A DNA stretch of 64,000 nt from Effrenium voratum (GCA_963377175.1 CAUJNA010001424.1:327501-391500); one strand, 5' to 3'. Numbered from the stretch's first letter, positions 20,909 through 32,539 are shown. Translations and numbers: made by a program. The notes: a model not told the origin generated them from the letters alone.

Positions 20909-23537
20909 GGGCATTCTTCCGAGCCGTTGTCTGGAGTCATGTGTTGACTGATTCTGCACTATAGGTTGCTTCCCTTTGACTTGCCACTTCTAGGGTGCTA
21001 TTGGGTCTTCTAATTTAGCTTTGTAGTTGAACATGTGTATTCTCCACTAACCCACAACTGGTTTCAAGTTGTTTTTTGTTTTCTGCGGAGGTCACCAAGA
21101 CTTAGAGGCTGTGCTGAAACATTGTTCATCAGGCCCGTGGATTCGCGTTCTCAGGCGCACATTCTTTGGCTGCGGGCTGAGAGTTTTTCAGCAATGCGAC
21201 CGACGGAGAAGGGGGCGTGACAAAACTGGGGACCCTCAAGCCAGCACCAGGCTCTAGCACTGCCTTTTGGTTGCCGTGCCAGGATAATTTTGATGACATG
21301 GCTGAAAAGCAGAAAAGTTGGGAGGGGGGGGGGGTTGGCAATTGTAGTCGTAACCTTTTGCTTCCCTTTCAACCCCACCCCCCCCCAAAAAAACAACAAC
21401 AAGCCAAGGTGGTATCCCAAGGGCCCGGAACGCTTACTTGGGCAGAGACCCGATAGCTTTCAGCCGGACCGAACAACCGGGAGTTTGCATGATGCAAAAA
21501 TGGAATCATCACCCCTTATTTTGGGTAGATGGCCCATGTGTTTCTCAGGGTCATGGAGACTCCAGGTACCCTCAACAAGCAGACCAGGAATAAATGAAAC
21601 TGAGAATCCTCCTGTTGGGAAATGGGGGTTGCTCAGCATGTCATTGGGGCAACAGATGAGTATAAAAAGGTGGTATACGGGGGGGGAAGGTTCTCGAAAT
21701 AGGAATTGATCCTGCAACGTCAATGGCCTTTTCGTTCCACTTTAAATCGCAACCAAGTGGGGTCCACCATCTTGAGAAGCCCTCATATTGACTAAACAAA
21801 ACCATGCAGAGAACATGTGACAATTATGTGTCTCATACGACCGCGTACCCTTTCTGGCTTCGATTCGAGTTTGCTTTGTTGCCCTACAGCGGCAGCTGGG
21901 TCTTACACAATTTGTGGTGTGCCATTGTTTTCTTCAGGTTCTAAAAGGTTCCAGGATACCCCTCGCCCATACGCGTGATCAGAGTTCGGCTTGTTTCCCA
22001 CCATGGGGTGGTGCGTTTAGGGCATTGACTGAGGCAAATCGACCACATCGACAAGACCGTGCGGGAAGTACATCGGCAAGAGCTGAACAGTAGGTTTGAG
22101 CCTGTGAAAGTTCCACAGGCAGGCTAATTTATCGCAAGCCCGGACGGTGGCTGCAAGGGTGTTTCTCGTGGATAGATGTTTTCCAATTGAATCCATTCGC
22201 AAGCAACACCGCACCCCAGACTTGTCAAAATGAACCCCTCGCTTGCCCTTTCATTCAATCGAAGCCCTGTCCGGGCACTTGAGTAGCAGCCTCTAAATGA
22301 GGCGGCGCCCAATCCGTGAAAAGGGTAGGTAGCTTCTTTCGGGTTTCACTTCTTCCACGTTCGGCGTATTGGACGTGACGCTTGCGCCAGGCGCGCTTTT
22401 CCAGCTGGAAAGTGCTCGTTCTTGGTCCGCACGGATTTTTGGCTCTTGGTCGGGACTGCCGGTCCTGCCGAATGACTTTTTTGAAGGGAAGCCCCTAGAC
22501 CAAACCGAAGGCTTGGAACTCAGGTCGTTACTCTCTGCAGCGCTTTGGGTCTTAACCGTGAGGAGTGACTGTAGGAGCCTGAGTGGATGGCCCAAAGAAG
22601 TCCAAGCTTTATATTTATATGCCGCTAAAATGGTCCTTCCACAAAGCAAGTCCAGGAACGCAGGGAGTGAGATTGTGTGTAATTGTTTAGCCCCTCACAT
22701 TTCAACTCTGAGCAGCGCGTTTGAGGAGTCGTTACAAGGCACTCAAGGCAAGGTGAGGGTACCATTTTGGGGTGGTTCCAAGGAAAAAGCCACAGGAAAC
22801 CCGCATTTATGGATTTATTGATTTCTTTGTTTATTTGTCGAATTATGTTAGATATGTGTTTGTCTTAGTTGTTTTTCCTTATGTATTTGTACTTATTTGT
22901 TCAATGATTGATGTGTTGTTTCTATATTGTATTTATTTGCTCGTCTTTCTCGGGGGGGGAGGGGGACGGGTCCCCCTACTTGACACACCTCCAAAGCATG
23001 AGGAGAACTTTCAAAGGCTCGGGAATTGAAGATTGAAGTTACGTTTTGCCCTTTGCAGATTCCTTGTTCCATCATTTCATGGTTGTTGCGGGGAACCATT
23101 TTGCATTTTTGCTTATTGCGGTTTAGTGGGAAATTCCCACTTAACTGCTAAAATTTAGTTTTTTGCTCCCCTTCCAACGTCAACCACGATTTACCCCTCC
23201 CACCCTTTTCACATGGAACCGGTCCTGGCTTCCATTTTCCTTCAATGGGACCTGCCAGGTTCCATGTTAGGGAGGCTGCCAATATGAATGGGTTTATACA
23301 ACGCGGTGCTACGCTTCAAGCTGCCCTTTGTTTTGAGGATACCCCGCCCCTTTAAAAGGGGTTTGGCAGGGAAGCCAAACAATTCTCCAGACGAGCCACC
23401 AGCACCCTGCAAGGGTTGTCCATTGGTACCCAACATGGCTCACACAAGGGCGCTTCAGGTACCAATGGGCCATTCTTGGAGGGTGCTGGAACATGACCCC
23501 CCCTTTTTGAAATATTTGCAGGAAGCCAACAAATATC
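20909..23537. other. Long stretch without a supported gene
   Basis: Weak coding-like pieces near 21090-21220 and 21217-21320 (LKPAPGSSTAFWLPCQDNFD) were not called. Contains GGTCATGGAGACTCCAGGTA near 21549, related to the hairpin element at 27616, and G-runs near 21327 and 22951. T/A-rich with no islands at 22800-23160. Confidence 0.4.
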
Positions 23538-23676
23538 CTAGGGATTGATTCCCCAGTGTTTTTAGCCATCGTTCTTTTCAAAAACCGATCGCCATTTCCT
23601 TCGGCTTTGTGGTAATTTTCTAAAAAAAAGAGTCGGATCCCTGGGTTAAGACTGGAACTGGCTTAGTTTATCCTAG
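23538..23676 (+). mobile_element. Short TIR element, family 1, with 7-bp target duplication
   Basis: Begins CTAGGGATTGATTCC and ends ATCCTAG; the inner CCATCGTTCTTTTCAAAAAC phrase is shared with the other copies. The flanks are AAATATC immediately before and AAATATC immediately after, a 7-bp direct repeat that fits a target-site duplication. Internally more divergent than the copies at 9694, 18681 and 63693. Confidence 0.7.
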
Positions 23677-24542
23677 AAATATCCCAAGCTTCAAAAAAAA
23701 GGCGAGCCACCCACGTCCTGCAGCTCATTTTCCGCTCATTTCCGGCCGCCGAATCCCGATGCCATGGGCTGTGCGGCGCGGGAGGTGCCATGGGAGCCAC
23801 GGCCAGAAAGCCTCGGGGCATGGCTCTGAGGTCAGGGCACTTGAGAGCTTTTCTTTTTTTTGAAGAGACACAAACTCGAGTGGTAGCTCAAAGGTTTGGA
23901 CTTCTTTTAGGGGAGTTGTTTGGGGGTTGGACGCCACAAAATATGACTTTCATTCAGAATGGAATTTTGGTGAATGGAAAGGACGAAAACCTGCGGTCCC
24001 CGACTGAAACCCGCAGTTGTTTGGTTGCTTAATTTTGACCCATACCCATTTGGCTTCTCAAACCCAACATGGGCTCGCCATATCCCTCTAACAGCCCCAA
24101 AGGGGCGCTCAAAATCAAAATCACTCACACCCACCAGTATCCGGGTCCCAAGAACTGCTTTTCAACCATGCAACCAAATCCCGGATCCCAAGAAATGCAT
24201 GTTCAACCAACATCGCAACTTGGTATACGGGTTGCAACCAAAGCCGCATGGCTTTAGCCGTGTTTTTGCTGGAGCTTGATCCAAGGACGCAGCCGCGATG
24301 CGCTTCGGGACCGGACGACTTGGAAATCGAAATCCGGCCCTTGACGGCCCTTCGGTGACTGCCGGGGTTTCTACGCGAAAGTTTCCCAACAACAAGCATA
24401 CCCCAAAGGAGGTGGCCATGGGTCAAGACTATTGGTACCATTTTGGGGTACCACCCATTTTAGTCTATCTTAGTGTTCACTGGGGGTACGGGCTTTTGAC
24501 CAATGGCCAGGTCTGGAATTACCCTGAATTTGGACAGCCCCG
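23677..24542. other. No supported gene; partial reverse repeat at 24419-24505
   Basis: A GC-rich patch at 23735-23835 could hold an exon (AAESRCHGLCGAGGAMGATA) but the frame choice is arbitrary. At 24419-24505 the minus strand matches the end of the 295-bp segments at 39775 and 41215 (GTACCCCCAGTGAAC, ACTAAAAT, AATGGGTGGTAC). Confidence 0.4.
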
Positions 24543-24758
24543 ATGAATTTGCCCTCAACATGCGATTCGACCGAGCCGAGCGAAACCACGAGGGCGAAGG
24601 CCAGGAAAGCGAGGAAGGAAGGCACCACGCATCAATACGCCAACGGCACACCAAGTGGCAAGGGACGAGCCAGCGCACGCCCGGCCAGACGAATCGGGCC
24701 TTCCGCCAAGGCCAAGAAGGACACGGAGCTCAGGTCTGCACCTGCCAAGCGCGCTTAA
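24543..24758 (+). CDS. Candidate Lys/Arg/Ala-rich basic protein segment
   Basis: An ATG frame of 71 codons reads MNLPSTCDSTEPSETTRAKA, then KARKARKEG- and KGRASARPARRIG-type basic runs, ending PAKRA. Such composition is seen in chromatin-associated basic proteins, but no HMG, histone or DVNP motif is visible. All three plus frames and one minus frame are open here because of GC bias, so the choice of frame is an inference from composition. Confidence 0.3.
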   Translation: MNLPSTCDSTEPSETTRAKARKARKEGTTHQYANGTPSGKGRASARPARRIGPSAKAKKDTELRSAPAKRA

Positions 24759-26125
24759 CCCGGGTAAGGCCACCAGGGCCCCATCACAGAAAGCGAGACC
24801 TCGCGCAGAACGGAAACCTGCCAAGGACACTCTTGAGCCAAATCCAAAGCTCCGAGCGTCAACGACCCTGAAATCGCGTTGCGGCGTCCTCTTGTTTCCC
24901 TTTGATGACTTAAAGGGGTCCGAAATCCATGAGGGACATCCAGGACCACCTGTGTTGCTGAATCCCCAAGTCAAAAGAGGGCCGGTTCGCTTTTGGATGG
25001 AGCCTGTTGGGGTCTTGGTCGCGGCTCGCATGGCGTATTTGTCAATTTCCGGTGATTACCCAAATCTGCATCCCTGCATGGGGAAAGACAGGCAACTTGG
25101 CAAATATTTTCGTTGGATTGTCTTTGAACAGCCGAAGAGGCGAAAGTGGTTTGGCTCTTTGGCAATCCACGAGGCTCGGGGCCGCGAGAGTGCGGACCTA
25201 ATCAAGCAAATATGAAACAACTCATGACTTTTCCTGGCCAATCCACGGAATTCAGTCTTCAACTTCAAAGGATCGGCAAACAGTTGCCCTTTCAGAAGGG
25301 CCCCTTTTGAGTTGATTTGGGAGGGGAACGGAAAGGTGTCTAAAAATAACCGGAAACACACCTGGAAGCTGTTTATATCAAAACTAGGCTATCTGCCCAT
25401 CCAAGTATTGAGCTTTCTTTTGAATTTGCTGCCTGCAGATCTCCTCAAACGTTTCTCTATATACTTGACACACGCCCATTTTTCCAGGACTGCATCCATT
25501 GAGATCCAGGTTTGACACATGCCGACTCCTCCGACAAACAAACAACACCAGATCTCCAGCGGTATCCTTGAAAGTTTTTTTTGAAGGGGGTTCCTTCAAA
25601 CCAACCCACACCAAAAAAAAACAGGTCCGATTATTTTTTTCCCAGTGGCCACCAGGGCTCTGGGCACTAACCTTGAGTTTTTTGCTGCAACCGCTTTGCA
25701 TTGACTTTCTATTACTGACTGTAATTTACGGATCCTCGAATCCGCACCTGAAATACTTGGATCAGTTGTTTTTTTGTGGGCAAATTGTGTATTGTTACTG
25801 GGGTACATTGGGACGAGTCTGGCGACTCGATAGACCTGCGGTGAGTGCAACCTAGAAGGCTCCGAATGAAATGTGGTTCCTTGCTTTGGAGGGTACCTGT
25901 GTTTTTGGTGCTTTTCAGGGGAAACCAAAGGAAACACTTGTTGTTTTTGTTTGGGCGAGGGGTCCCTAAAAGAAGGACGCAGTCATATTCCTTTCTTCTT
26001 GTTTCTTTTGTCATTTTCCCCGTACGGCTCGCATTCTACACCCCCACTTCCCATCTTGTTGTCCTAGGCCCCCCCTCCCCAACTCCCCAGCCACCTCCCC
26101 CAACCCTGGCGGGAGGACTCCCCTC
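24759..26125. other. No supported gene
   Basis: Open frames at 24655-25215 and minus 24555-25031 run through a GC-rich patch but have shadow-like composition. The rest is A/T-rich with poly-A and poly-T runs near 25612-25640. A copy of GGGGAAACCAAAGGAAACAC lies at about 25918. Confidence 0.4.
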
Positions 26126-26184
26126 ACGCCGCTGAAGCCGCGCTGGCAGCTGGCGCTCGACCAGCTGTCGCGTGAGGCGCCGCC
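26126..26184 (+). CDS. Possible PPR exon fragment (second half of a motif)
   Basis: Reads TPLKPRWQLALDQLSREAPP and then meets a consensus donor GTGAGG at 26185. The W-QLAL-L-S run fits helix B of a dinoflagellate PPR motif (compare WQLALALLSELR at 32480). The first helix is missing. The 5' edge is unclear. Confidence 0.35.
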
Positions 26185-27440
26185 GTGAGGAGTTTCCTTG
26201 GAGTTTCCCCAGAATCGGAGGGGTTGGCCTCCAAAGAAGGAATGGATGTTCCAGCCTCCTAAATTTCAAGGGGGATCTGGAGGGGGTGTACCTTTAAGGT
26301 CAATGGTGTCTCCGCCTTTTTCTTGGAACAGAGTGCACAATGTGGAGGGGCTTCCTTCAGAGGGTGGCAGTAAAACAAAATACGTAAAGCGACTGGGCGG
26401 CATGAGGTTGCAGCTTTCTGTGATTCCGATGTGCAACATATTTCTTTGGGAAACGCAGCGGAAGCGAACTTTCAGCCACACAAATTTGTTTCAGGGCACC
26501 TTTGCACTTTTGACATATATCAGCAGCACCCAAAGCCCGCCATTGGCCATGTCAGACGAGGGTTTTCTTAGGTTTAACAAGGGTTACCCTCCATAAAGCT
26601 TTGTTACCATCTCACCAACAGTCAACTCAGGTGAAACGGGTGCTGCCATGACTTCGATGCGGGTGCTTTGTTGTAAGATGGTGCCCCCAAGATGGTTCCC
26701 CCAAACCAGCCAGGTAGAACTGAGTATACCGGGGTCTTCGAAACAAGCAGATTAACCTACAAAAGGAACGATCCTTTGCTCGGGGAATACTCATCCCATG
26801 GTTGTCAGTGCCAGCCCCTGTTGGTAGGCCCTACAGTGTGGGTCAATATTTTCATGACATCCCACAATCAAAACCCGGGTAGATGGTTGGTAATTAGGGA
26901 CAATTCCAACTGCACATAGCTGCGGCCGCGTTCTTAATTCTTGACATAGTTGTGGGATTACGACCATTTTAATACCGGGTTTTGATTATGACTCACATCA
27001 GGTTGTGAAGGTCCAGCTGCAAAATGGCACGATTTCCTTTTGGCTTTCCCTTCAAAGCCGACCAACAAGGTGTCCTTCCACCCGGGTCCATAGCAACCAC
27101 TTCTTTTTGCACCAAGGGGATTTTGGACATGGCTTAAAAAGCAGTTGCAAGTTGGGACCCGGGTAGCTGGGTGTGGTTGTCTTTGTGGTTTTCCTTTGAA
27201 GCCCATAAATACCTTTTGTTTAAACACAGCAAATAGCTCTTCCTTTCGTTGTTTTCTTTTGGTTTTCCTTTAAAGCCCACGAAAAAAAGGGTTCTCAGGG
27301 TAAATTTGGAAAAACCTGGGTTTTCATTGCCAGTGGGGTTCTTTCTGTGTTTCCTTCTGGTTTTCTTTTGAAGCCCACGGAAAATGGGAGTTCCCTTTCG
27401 GTTTCCCCTTTGGCGCGTCCGGCCGATCCTTCCATCGCAG

Positions 27441-27530
27441 GCCTGGGACGTGGTGACCTGCAGCCGCGCCATCCACCGCTGGCGCCCGGCACTGCTCTTG
27501 CTGCAGGCCATGGCCTCCAAGGCGCCGGCG
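27441..27530 (+). CDS. PPR-type exon with shortened helix turn
   Basis: Acceptor CCATCGCAG (AG 27439-27440), donor GTGACT at 27531. Reads AWDVVTCSRAIHRWRPALLL then LQAMASKAPA. Compared with the usual VVTCNAAISACEKA-WQ.AL.LL..M pattern, the ISACEK segment is reduced to a single I before HRW. It opens the plus-strand series of PPR fragments that extends to 48.4 kb. Confidence 0.55.
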
Positions 27531-27615
27531 GTGACTGATACCTCCGGAGTTAAATTTTCCTCGGTGGTTTGTTGATGCCTCCAGCGGTTCTGAGATGTGT
27601 GCCTCTGTTCTTTTT

Positions 27616-27706
27616 CTGGAGTCTCCATGACCCTGAACAAATGGGGCCATTACCAGAGAAAAGGGTCATGCATGGACACATCTTGAAAGGGTCATGGAGA
27701 CTCCAG
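27616..27706. mobile_element. 91-bp hairpin element with perfect 19-bp arms
   Basis: CTGGAGTCTCCATGACCCT (27616-27634) and AGGGTCATGGAGACTCCAG (27688-27706) are exact reverse complements with a 53-base loop. Related single arms occur near 21549, 29990 (GAGTCTCCGCGACCC) and 32977 (GGGTCATGGAGAGACT). Confidence 0.8.
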
Positions 27707-29590
27707 GTATATCTCTTTTTAGTGTTTAGGGGTTGGATGTCCATGCAACCCACTAAATGTAAAATAAATAATAGCCGAAACAACCGAGGACAATTGAGAA
27801 CAGCCCAGTTTTGGGAAATCTTGACCCCGGATTCATGAACCTGTCCTATGGGGTGTTCCCTCCAAACCACAAAAAGGGGCGCCTCCAATCAAAATCAAGC
27901 AGGGGTTCTGCTTACCCGGGGTTCCCATTACCAGCCCCTAACGGCTGCTGTTTCCCATTTCGACATCTCTAACCTCTAGTATTTTGCACGTCACACCAAA
28001 AAGAGTTACTGACCTTAAAGCGGGTCAAAAGATCAATAGGTCTCTGAAAAGCCCCCCTCACAAGGAACATACATCGAGTTGGAACCCTGTTGCCTGTACC
28101 GGGACCCTCAAACTACCCGTTTTTTGTTTTTTGTTTAAGAGAGGTTGACGAAACATGACACATGATCTGAACAGAGGTTCCCTTGGGTGTACTTTGTTCG
28201 GCCAAGTCTGAAATTCCGCCCCCCAAAGGTGGGTTCATTTTAGGAATCCGAGTTGCGACTACCCGACTTAAATGGTGGTTCATGTTGGGTTTCCCATCCA
28301 CATGTAGTTTTTAACCTCAAAACGGGCACCCAAAGCAGGCCCCTCGTGTGGGCCAGCCAAAAAGCCAATCCAACTTGAACGGGAAATGCAACGAGCTAAC
28401 ATTAGGCCTCCTTTAGTAATAGTACCCTCTATTGTAGAATTTAGGATCCTGGGACTGTTTTAGGGGTCCTCTATTGTGGAAAGCTGGTTTGCCGGAAACA
28501 ACGCTGGTTGTGCTTAGTCCCCTGTGGTTTGCTGGAAAGCTGGCGTGTGTTTCTTCTTGTGCCCGTTGAATCATGGACCCCTTTGGGATGTCAGGTCAAA
28601 TAGAAGGGGATGTGGAGGTAAATGGGTAGTTGAGTTTCACTTTGGTTTCCGTTCAAAACAATTCCAAGGACAAAAGTTATTTGTTTTCTTCTTGCAATAG
28701 TAATGGGCAGCATAGTTTCGCACGTGCAGCAATACAACGAGCGATTGTACCCATGATGCAGATTCCCTGCTTCGTTTGACAGTAGTTTATGAAGCTCTCC
28801 TTTGGGCTGACGTATGGCGGGGGGTACCTCCAATGAAGAGACAGTCCATCGCCGTGGTTTTTGGAATGTGGGTACAAGGGTAAATCAGGTCTGGAGGAGA
28901 CAAAGCGGAACAAGACATCATGTCCTAAATCCCAAGAACGGGGTCCCGTTTCGCCGGATTTGACCGGGAAAAGTTACAACCTGAAGCAGGAAGGGACGTA
29001 TCAGCGGACGCATATGGAGATGATTGTCTTTGTAGCGCTCTGTCCGGTCCCTTGGAACTGGCTTCGGCTCAACCTGCTTCCAACATGGCGGTGAGGTATA
29101 TCGCACCAAGCCCGTTGTTCATTGTGCCCCTGAAAGGTGTGTTGAAGATCACATGCAACGCTGTGCGAAGCAAAGGTGTCCTTTTCAAAAGTATTCTGAC
29201 TGTTTCTAAACAGAGTGAAAGTGAGGGGACTTTAGTGGCAAAATAATGCAGCTTGCGTACTTGGATCTTTGACCAACAAAGCTGTTTGGCTGGAAAGGAG
29301 TCTATTTCCGAAGAAACAAATTGGAAAAACAACAACAATAACAAACATGTTTTCTTACCATGTCCGAATCCCACGTAGCCAGAAAGCAGTGGTGGGGACC
29401 CAGGGACTGGTACAGTCTCAAGTTGTTGGGGCACAAGGCCTGAGCTTCCTCACCAGTCTCTTCAACTTGGTTTGGACATGTCTTTGCGAAAAGTTGGGTC
29501 TTTTTTTTGGACCCTTTCATGGGATTGGTTTAAAGGGAAACCAACAGGAAACCGAAATCCATGTTTGGGGGGTCCAAATTCCGATTTCAG
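27707..29590. other. Non-coding stretch between PPR fragments
   Basis: Contains GAACCCTGTTGCCTGTACCG (about 28083) and TTTAAAGGGAAACCAACAGG (about 29529), both dispersed-motif copies, plus GAAAGCAGTGGTGGGGACCC near 29381. No exon recognised. Confidence 0.45.
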
Positions 29591-29733
29591 ACACCCAGCT
29601 AGACGTATTGCGGCTCATGAGCCGTGCGAGGATGTCCAAGCAGATGTGGTGTGCTACGGCGGCCTCATCCACGCCTGCGCGGGATACGACGGTGCGTGGC
29701 GCGTGGCGATGCAACTGCTGGCGGAGATGCTGG
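29591..29733 (+). CDS. PPR exon
   Basis: Acceptor CCGATTTCAG (AG 29589-29590). Reads HEPCEDVQADVVCYGGLIHA then CAGYDGAWRVAMQLLAEML, a full motif: an ADVVCY start, IHAC in place of ISAC, and W--AMQLL-EM in helix B. PPR proteins bind organelle RNA one base per motif; here only one motif is visible in this exon. The donor is uncertain (possibly GACCTT). Confidence 0.6.
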
Positions 29734-29832
29734 ACCTTTGGGTTGCAAGCACCCCAATTGAAACATGGCTTTGTCAACACCAAAATAAAGGGAAACCACC
29801 ATTTACAAGCTGCAATGTTCATGTGTATAATG

Positions 29833-29954
29833 TAAGTTCCATTTCCATTCCTTCCAGGGATCCGAATCTTTTCAGGCAACCATCAACACCCAGGGGAAAC
29901 CGATCCGGTTTTTGAAAAGAACGATGGTTGAAAGAATGGGGAAGCAAGCCCTAG
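29833..29954 (-). mobile_element. Short TIR element, family 1, reverse orientation
   Basis: Read on the minus strand it begins CTAGGGCTTGCTTCCCCATT and contains CAACCATCGTTCTTTTCAAA. The plus-strand left edge lies at a consensus-like GTAAGT (29832-29837), 100 bp after the PPR exon. Confidence 0.7.
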
Positions 29955-30132
29955 AAGCATGGTTGCTGTTGTTTTTTTGGGGTTACCTAGAGTCTCCGCG
30001 ACCCTTAAAAATCAGAAGGGGTGCTCCCTGGGATGTAGTTGTAGCGCTGCAAAGCTCAGAAACCACTGCGAATACCATGGTTTCCCGGTCTCTAAAAAAT
30101 GGGTTCACTACCTAGAATAAGGGGGTCATGGA

Positions 30133-30414
30133 GTGAGTCTCGGTACGGGGAGAAAACAACCCCTCCACCTAGAACCCCTCATTCACTGTTGTGGTGAAAT
30201 TCTCATGACTTGCGCTGCTCAGCGAATCCTTCGAGGGATTTTGGGAGCGAAGCGGTTGGGATCTGCTCAAAGGATGCTACCTGTTGGAAGTTTCAGTTCG
30301 AGGACGATGTCCTATCAAACTAGCACGTCAACAGAAGCAACCACAAGCCACGGAGGTTGGGGACAACCCAATTGGCCAAAGGGCCTAAACAGAGGGAGTA
30401 CCAAAAAGAGCTAG
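30133..30414 (+). CDS. Hypothetical open frame, 93 codons
   Basis: Reads LHLEPLIHCCGEILMTCAAQ, RILRGILGAKRLGSAQRML and a Ser/Thr-rich end. It lies between PPR fragments but shows no PPR motif. No splice edges recognised. It could be intronic chance. Confidence 0.25.
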   Translation: MSLGTGRKQPLHLEPLIHCCGEILMTCAAQRILRGILGAKRLGSAQRMLPVGSFSSRTMSYQTSTSTEATTSHGGWGQPNWPKGLNRGSTKKS

Positions 30415-30864
30415 CAACGGAAGTTGGATTGACCACTACTCGAGTGTCAACAGCCAAAACCTAAGCTGTCGGGGATCCTGGAAGGAAACTAGTCGGGGTG
30501 TTTGCAACTCAACCCTGAGACTCAGGAGTTGTCCCCTAGGCAAAGCCAGAAACCTAAACCATGTCGGGTTCGCACCTTGGGCAGCTTGGCAAGGCTCAGG
30601 CGAGTTGTCCATATACGACTCGCTTTCCCTGGAAAATTGAGAGGCCAAGGCAGCAGAGGGGAAAGCCCTCCAAAGAAACACCGCTGCATTGTAAAAAAAC
30701 ACCTTGCCCCACACCACACCACCAACACCACTTTCCACAGAAGGTTAGTTCCTTTTGCGGGGGAAAAAGTGCCGCAACCCCACCCCACCCCACGCCCACC
30801 GTCGCCAAAAAAGGTTAGACCTTTTGCTCCCAAAAAGCCACAGGAGAAAATCTCATCCTCGCGC

Positions 30865-30945
30865 TAGGAGGAGGAGGTTATGGAGGTCATTTCCCACAGC
30901 CCTTGCACCTATCCAAAACGCTAGGAGGAGGTTATGGAGCCCAAC
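30865..30945 (+). repeat. Duplicated exon-edge sequence
   Basis: GCTAGGAGGAGGAGGTTATG at about 30865 recurs as GCTAGGAGGAGGTTATGG at about 30920. Each is followed by a version of GTCATTT(C/G)C(C/T)ACAGC. The second copy forms the start of the PPR exon; the first is a decayed duplicate inside the intron, 56 bp upstream. Confidence 0.75.
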
Positions 30946-31023
30946 GTCATTTGCTACAGCGCAGCCATCAGCGCCTGTGAGAAGGCAGGGCCCGCTCACC
31001 GGGACCCTCGCGGGGACGCTCGA
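30925..31023 (+). CDS. PPR exon (first half of motif)
   Basis: Acceptor AACGCTAG (AG 30923-30924), consensus donor GTGAGT at 31024. Reads EEVMEPNVICYSAAISACEK then AGPAHRDPRGDAR. NVICYSAAISACEKAG is a textbook dinoflagellate PPR helix A. After EKAG the usual W--AL-LL is not seen and the exon ends in a Pro/Arg/Asp tail. Confidence 0.6.
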
Positions 31024-31075
31024 GTGAGTTCGGGCGGGGGGGCTGTTTTGGGATTCCGGTTTGTTCTTCCCCCAG

Positions 31076-31186
31076 CTAGGTGCCCTTTTACCGTTTCTCG
31101 GTTGGGAGGGTTCCCCTAATTACTTAAAATAGACTGCAGAAAGAAGGGTACCAACTTATTCCAACCTCTCTACTGGAGGACCTAGT
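31076..31186 (+). mobile_element. Short TIR element, family 2
   Basis: Starts CTAGGTGCCCTTTTACCG (left arm shortened) and ends CTCTCTACTGGAGGACCTAG. It begins 52 bp after the donor of the PPR exon. Confidence 0.75.
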
Positions 31187-31902
31187 GTTTGTAGGCTGTC
31201 TTTAAGCCGAGAAGCTCTGCTACCCCTACCTAAAAATCCTTAGAACATGGCGTCACACGAGGTTGTTTTGAAGAGAAGCCAAAGTGAATTGACTCCAGCT
31301 GTCCATTGCGGAGTGCCTGAAAACCCTAAGACACCTGGGAACGACGCATCCCTCGGGTTCCAAAAGGAGTTCTCCAAGAAACCCATAGCTTCCCTGAAGC
31401 TCCGATGCACCTGGAAATGAGCAACCCAATCAAAAACACACACAAGAGGGCCATATTAGCTGGTGCGACCAGTTTTACTGTCTTTTGAGTTTCATGCCTG
31501 TAGAAAACCAAGCGTCAGCGTGTTTTTTTCGCGCTCACTTGACATGTTTTTTTGCCGGAAAACGGGACAGGTCATGAACCTCCGAGGTTTAAGACAAGCA
31601 TACGGGTGCCCACTATGGGGAACCATGACCAACAGATTCGCACTGCTCAAATGCGAGACTTGGACACTAAAGTTTAAGGCTGACACCCCAGAGACCTGGC
31701 AGGTTTGCATCCCCATAGTAAAACCTGAGCAAAGCCATAACATCCCTTGTATCCCTTTCTGACTTATCCAAAGCCTAGCTCTTGACCTTGCAGTTTGTCC
31801 TCCTTGAACCAGTTGTGGCCTCAAAAGGTGTCCGAACCGAGCCGTGAGTTTCAGCAACGCCCATGTCGTTCCCATTGGCCTCCGACTCTAGTTTCGGCGC
31901 AG

Positions 31903-31970
31903 GCCAGAGAGTGGCAACCCGCCCTGCAGTTGCTGGAGGAGATGCGAAAGCGACGGGTGGAAGCCAACGC
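31903..31970 (+). CDS. PPR exon (second half of motif)
   Basis: Acceptor TCGGCGCAG (AG 31901-31902), GT at 31971. Reads AREWQPALQLLEEMRKRRVE then ANA. This is helix B plus the linker to the next motif. The residues before the acceptor do not fit a PPR, so an intron splits the motif after the ISACEK-type half, as in several neighbours. Confidence 0.62.
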
Positions 31971-32436
31971 GTGGCTCGGCTTCAACCCACAGATGCAGTC
32001 TCTCCGTGTTTTTCCTTGGCGGGCGATTTGGGACTCGCGTGGTTTTGTGGTCAATGGGTTCAAGTAGACCCAAGGGTGTTTAAACCATATATTTAAACAA
32101 CTTGTTTTGGATTGCCTTGAGGTGCCGTTGTCCGTTTGTTTCAAAGAAATACCACCATCCCTCAGGTAGCAACCTTATGTGGTGGTTCAAGCAACCTTGT
32201 TGTTGGCTTGCCTTCTCGTATTTGTCACAAACAAATCTGAAACCAGGCTTCATGTGGCCGGTGAAAACCGTTTTGGGATCCCATTTTGGTAGGTGACTTC
32301 ACTCTCCATGTTAGGTTTCCTATTTTAGTAGTTGGATGGGTTGATGTTTAGTGGGGGCTAACCGGGCCTTGGATTTTCGACCCATGGGACCCATGTCTCG
32401 GGAAATTTCTCTGCCGCGCTGATGGCCCCGCCCGAG

Positions 32437-32539
32437 GGTCAGCTTCAACGCGGCCATCAGCGCCTGCGAGAAGTGCCGCTGCTGGCAGCTGGCGCTGGCG
32501 CTGCTGTCGGAGCTCCGCCGCCGGCGGCTGGCGGATGCG
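32437..32539 (+). CDS. PPR exon, complete motif
   Basis: Acceptor GCCCGAG (AG 32435-32436), consensus donor GTGAGC at 32540. Reads VSFNAAISACEKCRCWQLAL then ALLSELRRRRLADA. If the donor is not used, the frame continues VSYSSES, itself a fair start of the next motif, so the last three codons GTG-AGC-TAC are ambiguous between coding and donor. Confidence 0.65.

Noticed and set aside
24555..25031. 158-codon minus-strand frame over the basic-protein island
   Set aside because: Ala/Gly/Arg/Leu-rich shadow of GC-rich DNA; the plus frame with Lys/Ala composition is more natural, though still uncertain.
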